DNA from: Psychrosphaera aestuarii
GTDB lineage: Bacteria; Pseudomonadota; Gammaproteobacteria; Enterobacterales; Alteromonadaceae
Assembly: GCF_017948405.1 (NCBI RefSeq)
Contig: NZ_CP072844.1
Span: forward strand, 496,001 to 560,000
Reading direction: 5' to 3'
Length of the DNA: 64,000 nucleotides
The translations under genes and the position numbers were made by a program. This document shows positions 38,512 through 47,439 of the stretch, piece after piece. The notes under the pieces were generated by a model. It ran no database searches. It was not told the DNA's origin and saw only the letters and a program-made list of their open reading frames with translations. Position 1 is the stretch's first letter. Each line of letters begins with the position of its first letter.

Positions 38512-41304
38512 ATGCTTAAACGCTTGTTATTTCCTGTCGTTGTCATCTTTTCACTTAGCTTTAGTAATATCTCTTTTTCTGCAAATAATTATTATGAACA
38601 GGCTGTACAAGCATTTAACGAGGGCAACTATGAAGCCAGTTTCATTTATTTAAAAAACGCTTTAGAGCAGCAACCAAGAAACTTACCGGCAAAAATATTG
38701 ATGGGTAAGATATACCTGCACAAAGGTTATTTTGATGAGGCTATTACTGAATTTGAAGAGGCGTTGGTTTACAAAGCAGATATCAACTTAATTGTTGCCG
38801 ACTATGCAAGCGCGCTTAACTTCGCCAAGCAATATAAAAAGGTCTTAAGTTTTTCGGATGGTTATAACCTGAACTTACAGAGCCAATATGAATTGTTACT
38901 TAATAAAGGCATAGCTTACCAAAACTTAGATTTAACAGAGCTAACAAAACAAACGTATGAAAAAGCAATTCAACACGCCAAAGCGGATATTAGAGCTTTT
39001 AATAGTTACGCTGCATTTCTATTAGCCAAAGGAGAGGTATCCGAGGCAGAAAGGTTAGTGAAAAAATCGTTAGAGAAGACACCATATGATCATCGAACCT
39101 TACATTTACTTGGCACGGTACAAATAGAAAAGGGGGATATTGACGCAGCAATAGAGTCTTTTGAAAATGCCTTGTTAGATGTTGAAGAAGATCCTGTTGT
39201 ACTTCGCTCACTCGTTAGAGCTTATATTAAAGCTGATAGGTTAAAGGACGCGAAAAACCTGATCGATAATATATTAGAAATGACGCCAAATGATCCACAT
39301 ATGATGTTGTTATCTAGCTGGCTACTATCAATTGATAAAAAGGATGCGGAATCAGCTCAGATGTTAGAAGCATTATCAAATGCAACATCTTTGATACCGG
39401 AGGATGTTTTTAATGAAGACCCTTCTTTAATATTTGTCGGTGCATTATCAGCTTATTTACAAGGCAACCTTGAGCAAGCCTCAAAAGATCTTACTCGTTA
39501 CTTGGCGGTTCGTGCTGGTGATACAAACGCCATTGCCATGTTATCTGACGTATATATAAAATTAGGAAAAGAACAAGAAGCTGAATTGCTATTAGAGCGT
39601 TATGAATCAAGCGTTATTAAGAATAAAGACTTAGCTATTCGATTAGTTGATCTTTACAACAAAAATGGAAAACGTTTTGATGCAGAAAGACTTCTATCTA
39701 AGCTGCAAAGCGAATATCCCAATGAAATTGATATTCTTTTACGTCAAGTTAACTTATTAAACAAAGCTGGTCGCTCCATGGAAGCAAAGCGTTTAATCGA
39801 AAGCATTGAAAGTAAAAATGATACAACGACATCCAGGTTAGCGTTGGCCAAAGGCTTAATGTATTTACAAAGTGGTGATATATCCAATGCGTCATTAATT
39901 GCGGAACAATTATTACAAGCCCAGCCCGAAAACCTAGAATTACTAAATTTTAAAGTCGCAGTTTTAATAAAACAGAATCAAGCGGAAAAGGCTCAAGCGA
40001 TTGCAGAGCAAATTATTGAACAAAAAAGTGAATTTTTTGAAGCTAGATTTAATTTAGCAACCGCATTGAAAATGCAAAACAAAGTTACTCAAGCGCAAAG
40101 TATATTAATAGAATTATTTGAATTAAGACCAGAGAATAATGATGTTAAATATATGTTGAGCGAAACGTATGCGATAAATAAACAGTTTGATAAAGCCATT
40201 CCTTTATTAGAGACCATTACTCTTGGGGTTACGGGTCAGCGAAGTAAAGAACTGTTATATGATATTTATTACCAGTTAGGTGAATTTACGCAAGCAAATC
40301 GTATCATTAAAGACCTTACCAACACTAACTTGTATAACGTCGAATACTTATTTAAATATGTTCAAACCCTTAAAAAGCTAAATCGATTTACCGAAGCAAA
40401 ACAACAGCTTGGTATTCTTTACGGATTAGCTGAGAATAATGGTCGATTGCTTTTTGATATTGCCGTTTCACAAAGGGGGATCGACGATATTGAAGGGGCA
40501 AGTACAACGTTAAGTCGATTAACAAAATTACTACCCAATAACCTTCGCGTGAAATTGGAAGTCATTAGGCTTAGCATGGCGCGCGGAGATATTGATAGCG
40601 CAAAACAACAAGCCATTGCGTTAACTAAATCACATAAAAATGAGCCAAATATACTATTGCTTTTAGGTGATATTGAGTTGCTCTTAAAAAATAAAATTAA
40701 CGCGTTTGACTATTATTGGCGAGCATTTGAGGTGGATAACAAGTTTAATATGGCGTTAATGAATTTGTATCAACTAGCAAAAGACGGCATAAATAGTGCG
40801 CGATTGACGACAAAATTAAAAGCCCTAGCTGAAGAATATGATAATGAACTGTGGCGTAAGAAATTACTGGCCGATCACTATACAAATTTAGGGGACTTTA
40901 GTTCAGCACTACCTATATACCTAAATTTACTAAACAATAAGATATACCAGCAAGACCCATATTTACTGAATAACTTGGCCAATATTTACTTAGATGAGAA
41001 TCTAGATAAAGCTTATGAGTACGCGATAAAAGCTTACAAGATTAATGATGCTAACTCTGCAATAGCAGATACATTAGGCTGGATATATTTTAAATTAAAT
41101 AGAAATGATGAAGCGTTACAAACGTTGAGAACCGCATTTGCAATGGACTCGTCAAATCCAACCGTGCGTTATCATCTTGCTAATGTGCTAATAAAGTTAA
41201 ACCGTAAAACCGAAGCGAAAAATGAACTTGAGTTTGCAATAAAAAATGCAAAGTCTCATGTTTGGTTAAATGAAGCGAAAGTGTTGCTAGAACAGTTACG
41301 TTAG
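38512..41304 (+). CDS. prsT: PEP-CTERM system TPR-repeat protein PrsT
   Basis: 930-residue exported protein made almost wholly of TPR repeats. Signal peptide about 1-24 (…NISFSANN), then repeated A-x-x-x-Y/F helical pairs to the end (for example QAFNEGNYEASFIYLKNALE). It fits TIGR02917 (PrsT), which accompanies exosortase/EPS loci. The cleavage site looks like SPase I; no lipobox Cys is seen although many PrsT are lipoproteins. The ATG at 38512 with AGAGG upstream was chosen over one at 38434, which would overlap the terminator. Role: scaffold for EPS or PEP-CTERM export (inference). Confidence 0.85.
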   Translation: MLKRLLFPVVVIFSLSFSNISFSANNYYEQAVQAFNEGNYEASFIYLKNALEQQPRNLPAKILMGKIYLHKGYFDEAITEFEEALVYKADINLIVADYASALNFAKQYKKVLSFSDGYNLNLQSQYELLLNKGIAYQNLDLTELTKQTYEKAIQHAKADIRAFNSYAAFLLAKGEVSEAERLVKKSLEKTPYDHRTLHLLGTVQIEKGDIDAAIESFENALLDVEEDPVVLRSLVRAYIKADRLKDAKNLIDNILEMTPNDPHMMLLSSWLLSIDKKDAESAQMLEALSNATSLIPEDVFNEDPSLIFVGALSAYLQGNLEQASKDLTRYLAVRAGDTNAIAMLSDVYIKLGKEQEAELLLERYESSVIKNKDLAIRLVDLYNKNGKRFDAERLLSKLQSEYPNEIDILLRQVNLLNKAGRSMEAKRLIESIESKNDTTTSRLALAKGLMYLQSGDISNASLIAEQLLQAQPENLELLNFKVAVLIKQNQAEKAQAIAEQIIEQKSEFFEARFNLATALKMQNKVTQAQSILIELFELRPENNDVKYMLSETYAINKQFDKAIPLLETITLGVTGQRSKELLYDIYYQLGEFTQANRIIKDLTNTNLYNVEYLFKYVQTLKKLNRFTEAKQQLGILYGLAENNGRLLFDIAVSQRGIDDIEGASTTLSRLTKLLPNNLRVKLEVIRLSMARGDIDSAKQQAIALTKSHKNEPNILLLLGDIELLLKNKINAFDYYWRAFEVDNKFNMALMNLYQLAKDGINSARLTTKLKALAEEYDNELWRKKLLADHYTNLGDFSSALPIYLNLLNNKIYQQDPYLLNNLANIYLDENLDKAYEYAIKAYKINDANSAIADTLGWIYFKLNRNDEALQTLRTAFAMDSSNPTVRYHLANVLIKLNRKTEAKNELEFAIKNAKSHVWLNEAKVLLEQLR

Positions 41305-41384
41305 CCGTTTAATAATAAGTGTTTTCACAGTATACTAACCGGCTAACTTATAACGTCACATAAGCACTGTTAACACATCGAACT

Positions 41385-42752
41385 ATGCATTCAGATAAAC
41401 TAAATAATCTTGAGAAGCGCACAGCAGTTTCGCTAGCGTCAGTTTTTGCAATCCGTATGCTGGGATTGTTTATGTTGATGCCAATTATGGCTATATATGG
41501 TCAATCACTTGATGGTGTATCGCCTTTATGGATTGGTTTAGCTATTGGTGCTTATGGCTTGACGCAAGCAGCCTTTCAAATCCCAATGGGCTGGTTATCA
41601 GACAAATACGGCCGTCGTCGAATCATTGTTTTAGGTTTGGTTATTTTTGCAGTTGGCAGTGTGATAGCTGGTTTAGCAGAAGACATAGTAACAGTGACAA
41701 TAGGCCGGGCAATCCAAGGTATGGGAGCGATAGCCAGTGCTGTACTCGCATTAGCTGCAGACGTCACTCGTGAGGAACAGCGACCAAAAGTGATGGCCGT
41801 CATTGGCATGTGTATTGGATTAAGCTTTTCGGTGGCGTTAGTGCTTGGCCCAATGGTTGCTGAATCATTTGGCTTGTCGGGTGTTTTTTACCTTACTGCA
41901 ATATTAGCAATTGTTGGAATTATTATTGTTTTGACATTAGTTCCTAGCTCTGTGACTAAAGCACGCTCAGGTGAAATAACCGCGAGCTCAGGTCAGATTT
42001 TTAGCATGATGTGTAACCGCCAATTATTGAGATTAGACTTTGGTGTGTTGGTACTGCATCTCATGATGACTTCCATGTTTATCGCAATCCCGGTGTTGTT
42101 TTCAAAAAGTGGATTTGCAGTGTCAGACCATTGGATGGCGTACTTACCCATATTACTGCTTTCGTTTGTCTTCATGGTGCCGATGATTATTATTGCAGCT
42201 AAAAAGTCACAAGAAAAATCATACTTCCTGTTTGCAATTGGCTTATTAGTAGCATCGTCATTTGCTCTTGCGTTAAACACAGATTTTGCCAATATCATTG
42301 CAATGCTTTTTATCTTTTTTATAGGCTTTAACTTTTTGGAAGCAAGCTTACCAGCACACGTTTCTCGAATTTCTCCTGCTGGGCAAAAAGGCACGGCTAT
42401 GGGAGTATATTCAAGTAGCCAGTTCATGGGGGCTTTTTTAGGCGGTGTAACAGGGGGTTACGTTGCAGAAACATTTGGCTTTACTTATTTGTTTGCGAGT
42501 AATGCGGCGCTTGCGGTATTATGGTTTGTTTTCGCATCTGGTATGGTATTACCAATTAGCTCAAAAAGAGTATCTATTCCATTTGATTCTGACAATAAAA
42601 TTGATTTAGAGTCCCTTATAGAAAATATTTGTCAGTGTGCCGGTGTGATCGAAGCAACGCTGGTGGAAGATGAAAACCGAATTTATTTAAAAGTTGATAA
42701 GCAGTCTTACGATGAAGTGAGTGTGAATCAGCTAATTACCAATTTTAATTAG
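41385..42752 (+). CDS. MFS transporter, YajR-like with C-terminal soluble domain
   Basis: 455-residue inner-membrane major facilitator with 12 predicted helices. Motif A is [11 protein letters not shown] (about 67-77) and the N-terminal loop has an antiporter-like R-x-x-QGxGA ([11 protein letters not shown], about 108-118). After helix 12 a ~60-residue cytoplasmic domain (about 398-455, beta-alpha-beta style) resembles the YAM domain of E. coli YajR (454 aa). The substrate is unknown. It lies 17 nt before ssb on the same strand; an MFS gene between uvrA and ssb is common in this order. Confidence 0.88.
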   Translation: MHSDKLNNLEKRTAVSLASVFAIRMLGLFMLMPIMAIYGQSLDGVSPLWIGLAIGAYGLTQAAFQIPMGWLSDKYGRRRIIVLGLVIFAVGSVIAGLAEDIVTVTIGRAIQGMGAIASAVLALAADVTREEQRPKVMAVIGMCIGLSFSVALVLGPMVAESFGLSGVFYLTAILAIVGIIIVLTLVPSSVTKARSGEITASSGQIFSMMCNRQLLRLDFGVLVLHLMMTSMFIAIPVLFSKSGFAVSDHWMAYLPILLLSFVFMVPMIIIAAKKSQEKSYFLFAIGLLVASSFALALNTDFANIIAMLFIFFIGFNFLEASLPAHVSRISPAGQKGTAMGVYSSSQFMGAFLGGVTGGYVAETFGFTYLFASNAALAVLWFVFASGMVLPISSKRVSIPFDSDNKIDLESLIENICQCAGVIEATLVEDENRIYLKVDKQSYDEVSVNQLITNFN

Positions 42753-42769
42753 TTTGCAGGAGAATTATT

Positions 42770-43408
42770 ATGGCTCGCGGAGTCAATAAAGTTATTTTGA
42801 TAGGTACACTTGGTACAGATCCAGAAGTTAGATATATGCCAAATGGCAACGCAGTAGCTAATATCAGCCTAGCAACTAATGAATCTTGGAAAGACAAAAA
42901 TACTGGCCAAATGCAGGAAAAAACTGAATGGCATAGAGTTGTTGTATTCGGTAAATTAGCTGAAGTTGCTGGTGAATACTTACGTAAAGGTTCACAAGTC
43001 TATTTTGAAGGCAAATTGCAAACTCGTAAGTGGCAAGATCAAGCGAGTGGCCAAGAAAAGTATACAACAGAAGTTGTTGTAGATTTTGGTGGTCAAATGC
43101 AAATGTTAGGTGGACGTAGTGATAATGCTGGCTCTGCACCAAATGCAGGCTTTCAAAAACCAGCAGCAACACCGGGCGGTTTCGCGCAGCCGAATCAAGG
43201 TATGAATCAGAATATGAACCAAGGCATGGGGCAACAACAAGCGCCATCGCAACAAACATCAGCACCTGCTAACCAGCCATATCAAGCTCAACAGCAGCAA
43301 GGCAACTATGGTCAGCAAAACCAAGGTATGCAACAAAACCAGCCTCGTCAGGCGCCAACACAAGCTCCGGCACCTAGTATGGACTTCGATGACGATATTC
43401 CGTTCTAG
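42770..43408 (+). CDS. ssb: Single-stranded DNA-binding protein
   Basis: 212 residues: an OB-fold at about 1-110 ([20 protein letters not shown], then [20 protein letters not shown]). A long Gln/Asn/Gly/Pro-rich linker (about 115-200) follows, ending in the acidic tip DFDDDIPF that recruits replication and repair proteins. Start ATG with AGGAGA. The linker is longer and more Gln-rich than in E. coli (178 aa). It is 17 nt after the MFS gene and ends at a hairpin. Confidence 0.97.
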   Translation: MARGVNKVILIGTLGTDPEVRYMPNGNAVANISLATNESWKDKNTGQMQEKTEWHRVVVFGKLAEVAGEYLRKGSQVYFEGKLQTRKWQDQASGQEKYTTEVVVDFGGQMQMLGGRSDNAGSAPNAGFQKPAATPGGFAQPNQGMNQNMNQGMGQQQAPSQQTSAPANQPYQAQQQQGNYGQQNQGMQQNQPRQAPTQAPAPSMDFDDDIPF

Positions 43409-43449
43409 GAAACGTATATTTTAAAAGTGTAAATATAAATCGCTTTTTA

Positions 43450-44834
43450 ATGAAATATCAAACCAAACCCAGTGTAAAAGCTGGGTTTTTTATTTTTGGT
43501 CAACACTGGTCAGTCAGAGGCAACAGGCTAGTCGAAGACATGGAGACAGGTGAACAGCTAATCAAATTTATTGCTAAAGAAAATGACAAGCGCTTAAGTG
43601 CAGCCTTAGAAATAGCAATAAGAAAGGAAATTGATAAAGGCCATACCTATACATCACAAGCGGATCTGCGCCCACGGCTAACAAAATTACTTAAAGACAA
43701 AGAACTTGTTAGCCAAGCATTTAAAGCTGGTCATGATAAAGCGCAATACATCCTTAACATTGAAACTGGAAATTATCATCCAACAGCTCAGTTGCTGATG
43801 GAAAGTGTCGTTGCTAAACGACTAAAACAGCTATCTGAGCAAACAGATCTTTATGATGAAAAAGCCAACAGTGCCTACCTGAAAGCTGTTAGTGAGTTAC
43901 CTTATGAATTAACGCAAAAGCAAACTGAGGCTGTACAACGTGCTTAGATAAAGCAATTAGTTGTATAACAGGAGGGGCTGGTACAGGCGAAACTACGGTA
44001 CTGAAAACAGCATTGCGTGCATATCATCAAATGGGATTTGAAATACACGCTGTTGCTCTGAGTGGTAGAGCAGCTATGCGTTTGCATGAGTCTATCGGTT
44101 TTATTACATCAACAATTGCTAATACCAAACTTGATATCGTAAAAAGGAAAGAAGGCACAACAGGAATCCCTGAATATTCAAAGTTGATTAATCAAGGAAT
44201 TGTTCCTGACAACCTGTCATCAGGAGCAATCTATTTTCATCAAACTGAAAGAGATGATATAGCTAGAGTTTGCTGTGACCTATACCAGCAATCCCCTAGT
44301 GATAGTCGAATCATGGCTCCAACTAAGAAGTTAGTCGCTGATATAAACAAGTTAACGCAAGAGGCAGTTAACTCTAATGGTAAGTTATTGGAGTTCACTA
44401 TGCACGGAGAGCAGTATTATCAAAACCTCAGACTAAATGATCAAATTCTTTTTACTCAAAATCACTATGACAAAGGCATACAAAATGGCTCACTTGGCAC
44501 ACTAACCAATGTTGAATTTTATGGTGATATTTATGGCGCAGTCACCCTTGATACTGGTGAGGTAATTGAGGTCAACCAACCTGTATTGGATTGCATGGAA
44601 CTGGGTTATGCAATAACCCTACATAAAGCACAAGGCTCACAATTCCCTAGAATTATCATTGCCCTACAAAAAGGTCGAATTGTAGATAGAGCTTGGCTGT
44701 ATACAGCAATTACTAGAGCAGAAGCAGAAGTTCATATTGTTGGAAATAAATCAGAATTTCAGGACATAATTAAAGTGCCAAGTAATGCGTCAAAAAGGAA
44801 TAGTTACCTAGTTGATTTATTGAAGAAAATCTAA
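43450..44834 (+). pseudogene. Broken RecD-like SF1 helicase/ATPase
   Basis: Two adjacent reading frames together form one RecD-like helicase. Frame 1 (to the stop at 43947) has the region before Walker A, ending PYELTQKQTEAVQRA. The protein continues in another frame from about 43944 as LDKAISCITGGAGTGETT, then AVALSGRAAMRLHES and, near the C-terminus, ITLHKAQGSQFP and AWLYTAITRAEAEVHI (motifs V/VI). The frame change near 43944 and Glu in place of the Walker A Lys (GGAGTGETT) both disable it. The 5' end runs into the ssb terminator, so the N-terminus is also lost. A decayed accessory gene; not a working RecD. Confidence 0.85.
43465..43495 (+). terminator. Rho-independent terminator after ssb
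   Basis: Perfect 8-bp stem AAACCCAG/CTGGGTTT (43465-43472 and 43481-43488), 8-nt loop, then TTTATTTTT. It lies inside the first codons of the open frame of the following helicase remnant, which marks those codons as non-genuine. Confidence 0.88.
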
Positions 44835-44912
44835 GTTATTTATTTATTTATTTATTGGATTTTTGTATATTTTTACACTTTGTAACAACTTTATAATCGG
44901 AGTAGTAATTTA

Positions 44913-46502
44913 ATGGATGTTGTAAAAGCCTGTATTGGATTAGGCATAGGGATACTTTTAAGCGGCTGTGCAGCCACTTACGAGTCGGCAGAAAAGTCAT
45001 ATCAAAAAGGGGAAATTAACGAAGCAAGGAAAGACTGGGAAAGTCTAGCAAAGGAAGGTGATGTCAGGTCTATGTACCGACTATACACATCAGCGAGACG
45101 AACCTCAGGCAGCGATATAGAGTGGTTACAAAAAGCTGCTGATTCAAATTTAGCAGAAGCACAATATGATTACGGTATGTGGCTTCATGGCAAAGAAAAA
45201 TACCAAGCATCTAAAGATTATTTAGAAAAAGCCTCTGAAAACTCTTCACAAAAAGCCAAATCATTTTTATCAAATAATGAAAAAACATTTCCTCTATGGT
45301 TAAAAGTCGAAAAAGGGGATGAAAATGCCCCTGCAAAGCTTGGTCAATATTACTGGGAAAAGAAAGAATACCTCAGTGCTGTTAAATGGTATGAGCGTTG
45401 CACAGAGGTTGATATCTATTGTTCTTTTAATCTAGGTCTAGCTCATGCCAATGGTTATGGAGTAACGCAGGATTACAAAAAGGCTATTGAGTGGTATTTA
45501 TTATCTTCAGAGAAAGGGAACTTAGATTCTGCAAGAAACTTAGCTTGGCTCTATGAAGATGGTAAAGGCACTGAAGTAAATAAATCAGAAGCTTTTAAGT
45601 GGATGAAAATAGCAGCCAAGAAAGGATGGAAATATGCAAGTATTTCTTTAGGCAGATTTTATTTGTATGGTATTGGTACTGAGAGTGATACAGATAAAGC
45701 GATTGCACTTCTTAACCCATATTCAGGAAAGGACCTTAGCGCTACTTATCATTTAGGAAGAATGTATTATTTGGGGCTGGGCGTTGAAAAAGATTATAAA
45801 AAATCTTATCAGCTTTTTTCTAGCAAGGTTTTAGCTGAACATGCTGCTTCTATTTACTATTTAGCTGAACATCACTACAGAGGGTATGGCTTAGAAAAGG
45901 AACTAAGTAAAGCATTTGAGCTATATACAAAAGCTGCTGAGAAAGGCGATGCGAGTGCAACATTTCGTTTAGGTTGGATGTATGCAAATGGTGAAGGCGT
46001 TCAAAAAAATGATAGAAAAGCGTTTTATTGGTATACCCAAGCATCAGAAAAAGGGAGTGCACCAGCTCAAAACAACCTTGCCGTTATGTATGATAGTGGG
46101 ACAGCAACTGAAAAAAATAAGTACACGGCATTCAAGTGGTTTAAAAAGTCAGCAGAACAAGGCAGTGCAACAGCACAGCACAACTTAGCTGGCATGTATG
46201 AGGACGGCTCAGGAACTCGAAAAGACTTTCAAAAAGCTGTTTATTGGTATGCTAAAGCGGCACAGCAGAACCATCAAGGGGCGCAGTCAGGTCTTAATAA
46301 CATCCTGTATAGAGTTACTAAAAAGTATATAAATGTCAGTGAGTCTAGCTTATATGCTAAGCAGGACTTTGATAGCCAAGTTATAAAAAGAGTAGGTCGT
46401 GGCGATACAGTTTATATTATTTCAAACAGCCGAGGTTGGAGCCAAGTTTACTTCCCTGAAAATAATTCGCTTGGCTACGTTCACAATTCACACTTACGAT
46501 AA
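44913..46502 (+). CDS. Sel1-repeat lipoprotein with C-terminal SH3-like domain
   Basis: 529 residues: lipoprotein signal with ILLSGCAA (Cys at about 19), then about ten Sel1/TPR-like repeats of 36 residues (for example ATFRLGWMYANGEGVQKNDR and AQNNLAVMYDSGTATEKN). A C-terminal SH3b-like domain spans about 465-529 (YINVSESSLYAKQDF…GYVHNSH), often a wall- or peptide-binding module. Likely a periplasmic scaffold. Start ATG has GGAG upstream. It belongs to the accessory patch between ssb and the MSHA locus; a secreted protein gene follows 20 nt later. Confidence 0.85.
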   Translation: MDVVKACIGLGIGILLSGCAATYESAEKSYQKGEINEARKDWESLAKEGDVRSMYRLYTSARRTSGSDIEWLQKAADSNLAEAQYDYGMWLHGKEKYQASKDYLEKASENSSQKAKSFLSNNEKTFPLWLKVEKGDENAPAKLGQYYWEKKEYLSAVKWYERCTEVDIYCSFNLGLAHANGYGVTQDYKKAIEWYLLSSEKGNLDSARNLAWLYEDGKGTEVNKSEAFKWMKIAAKKGWKYASISLGRFYLYGIGTESDTDKAIALLNPYSGKDLSATYHLGRMYYLGLGVEKDYKKSYQLFSSKVLAEHAASIYYLAEHHYRGYGLEKELSKAFELYTKAAEKGDASATFRLGWMYANGEGVQKNDRKAFYWYTQASEKGSAPAQNNLAVMYDSGTATEKNKYTAFKWFKKSAEQGSATAQHNLAGMYEDGSGTRKDFQKAVYWYAKAAQQNHQGAQSGLNNILYRVTKKYINVSESSLYAKQDFDSQVIKRVGRGDTVYIISNSRGWSQVYFPENNSLGYVHNSHLR

Positions 46503-46522
46503 TAATTAATGGAATATAAATA

Positions 46523-47038
46523 ATGAAAAAAACAATATTTGCGCTATTTGCGTTACTAATTTCAAATGCAGCATTAGCTGATCCTACGGTCTTTGGTTTA
46601 ACAATTAGCAAGACTAAAGTTGAAGAATTGAAAAACAAATATTCAGTAACTTATAAAGGGCAGAACAAATATAGCGGTGGTGATATGTATGAAATTGCCA
46701 CAGGACAAATTGGTTTCGATGGTCTTAACAGCTTGACAGCAATCTTCAGCAAAGAAGGTGTTTTAATTGCTGTTTTAACAGGTTTTCCAAAGTCTAAGTT
46801 TGATTACCTGAAATCTTCACTGTCGAACAAGTATCAGTTAGTTAGCCAGAAAATCCCGTTTGTAGGTAACAAGTCAGCTAAGTACAAGGATGGCAATACT
46901 GAAATCGAATTAGATGCTCCGCACATGAGTTTTGAAATGACGATGAATTATATTCATACGGACTTACTAAGAGCATTCAATAACCAATCAGCCAGCGAAG
47001 AAAGAGCTAAAAAGAAAAAAGAAAGCTCAATGCTATAA
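46523..47038 (+). CDS. Unknown secreted protein
   Basis: 171 residues with a clear signal peptide (KKTIFALFALLISNAALAD, cleavage after ALA about 19). The mature part is small alpha/beta (FGLTISKTKVEELKNKY at the start, ending in Lys/Ser-rich KKKKESSML). No family recognised. It is co-directional with the Sel1 lipoprotein gene 20 nt upstream, probably one operon. Ends at a GC-rich hairpin. Signal peptide suggests periplasm or outside. Confidence 0.75.
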   Translation: MKKTIFALFALLISNAALADPTVFGLTISKTKVEELKNKYSVTYKGQNKYSGGDMYEIATGQIGFDGLNSLTAIFSKEGVLIAVLTGFPKSKFDYLKSSLSNKYQLVSQKIPFVGNKSAKYKDGNTEIELDAPHMSFEMTMNYIHTDLLRAFNNQSASEERAKKKKESSML

Positions 47039-47061
47039 CGGCAAACCAAATGAGCTATGAT

Positions 47062-47085
47062 AAGCCGCATGGATGCGGCTTTTGC
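47062..47085 (+). terminator. Terminator-like hairpin after the secreted-protein gene
   Basis: Perfect stem AAGCCGCAT/ATGCGGCTT (47062-47080ish) with GG loop, then a short TTTGC. The T run is short, so efficiency may be low. Confidence 0.6.
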
Positions 47086-47439
47086 ACTTCACTTTCCAAA
47101 TACCCGCAACTCCTTCCTGCTAAGCTAATCGAATACAACACTGATCATGCTCGACTTGTTGGAACAAGTCGTACTCAAATGTTAAGGTTATAAACAATGT
47201 AAAAATTCATGGATGAATGATTACCGATGAAGGACTCAGCGCAAATTACTTTAATTTTAAAAGTTGATTCTTTATTAAAAGTTTTGTTTAAGCTCTTTGT
47301 TATTAAATAATAATCTGAATTATGAATTGGGCTTTTGACGCAAGTCGCCTGGTCGGAGCACCATAATGGGTACGAAGGTTGATTGTATTTAAAACAGGCA
47401 GTACATTGGCTTAACGGAATAACAATAAGTATAAAAAAT
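47086..47439. other. Intergenic region before csrD
   Basis: 354 nt without a convincing gene. It holds a perfect 9-bp dyad CGACTTGTT-GG-AACAAGTCG at 47152-47171, with no T run after it, and is AT-rich elsewhere. No tRNA or IS end seen. The csrD promoter presumably lies here. Confidence 0.5.

Noticed and set aside
44836..44857. TTTA tetranucleotide tract after the helicase relic
   Set aside because: Only about five units in AT-rich intergenic DNA; too short to claim a role.
43450..47100. Integrated phage or IS element in the accessory patch
   Set aside because: No integrase, transposase, terminal inverted repeat or target duplication was seen.
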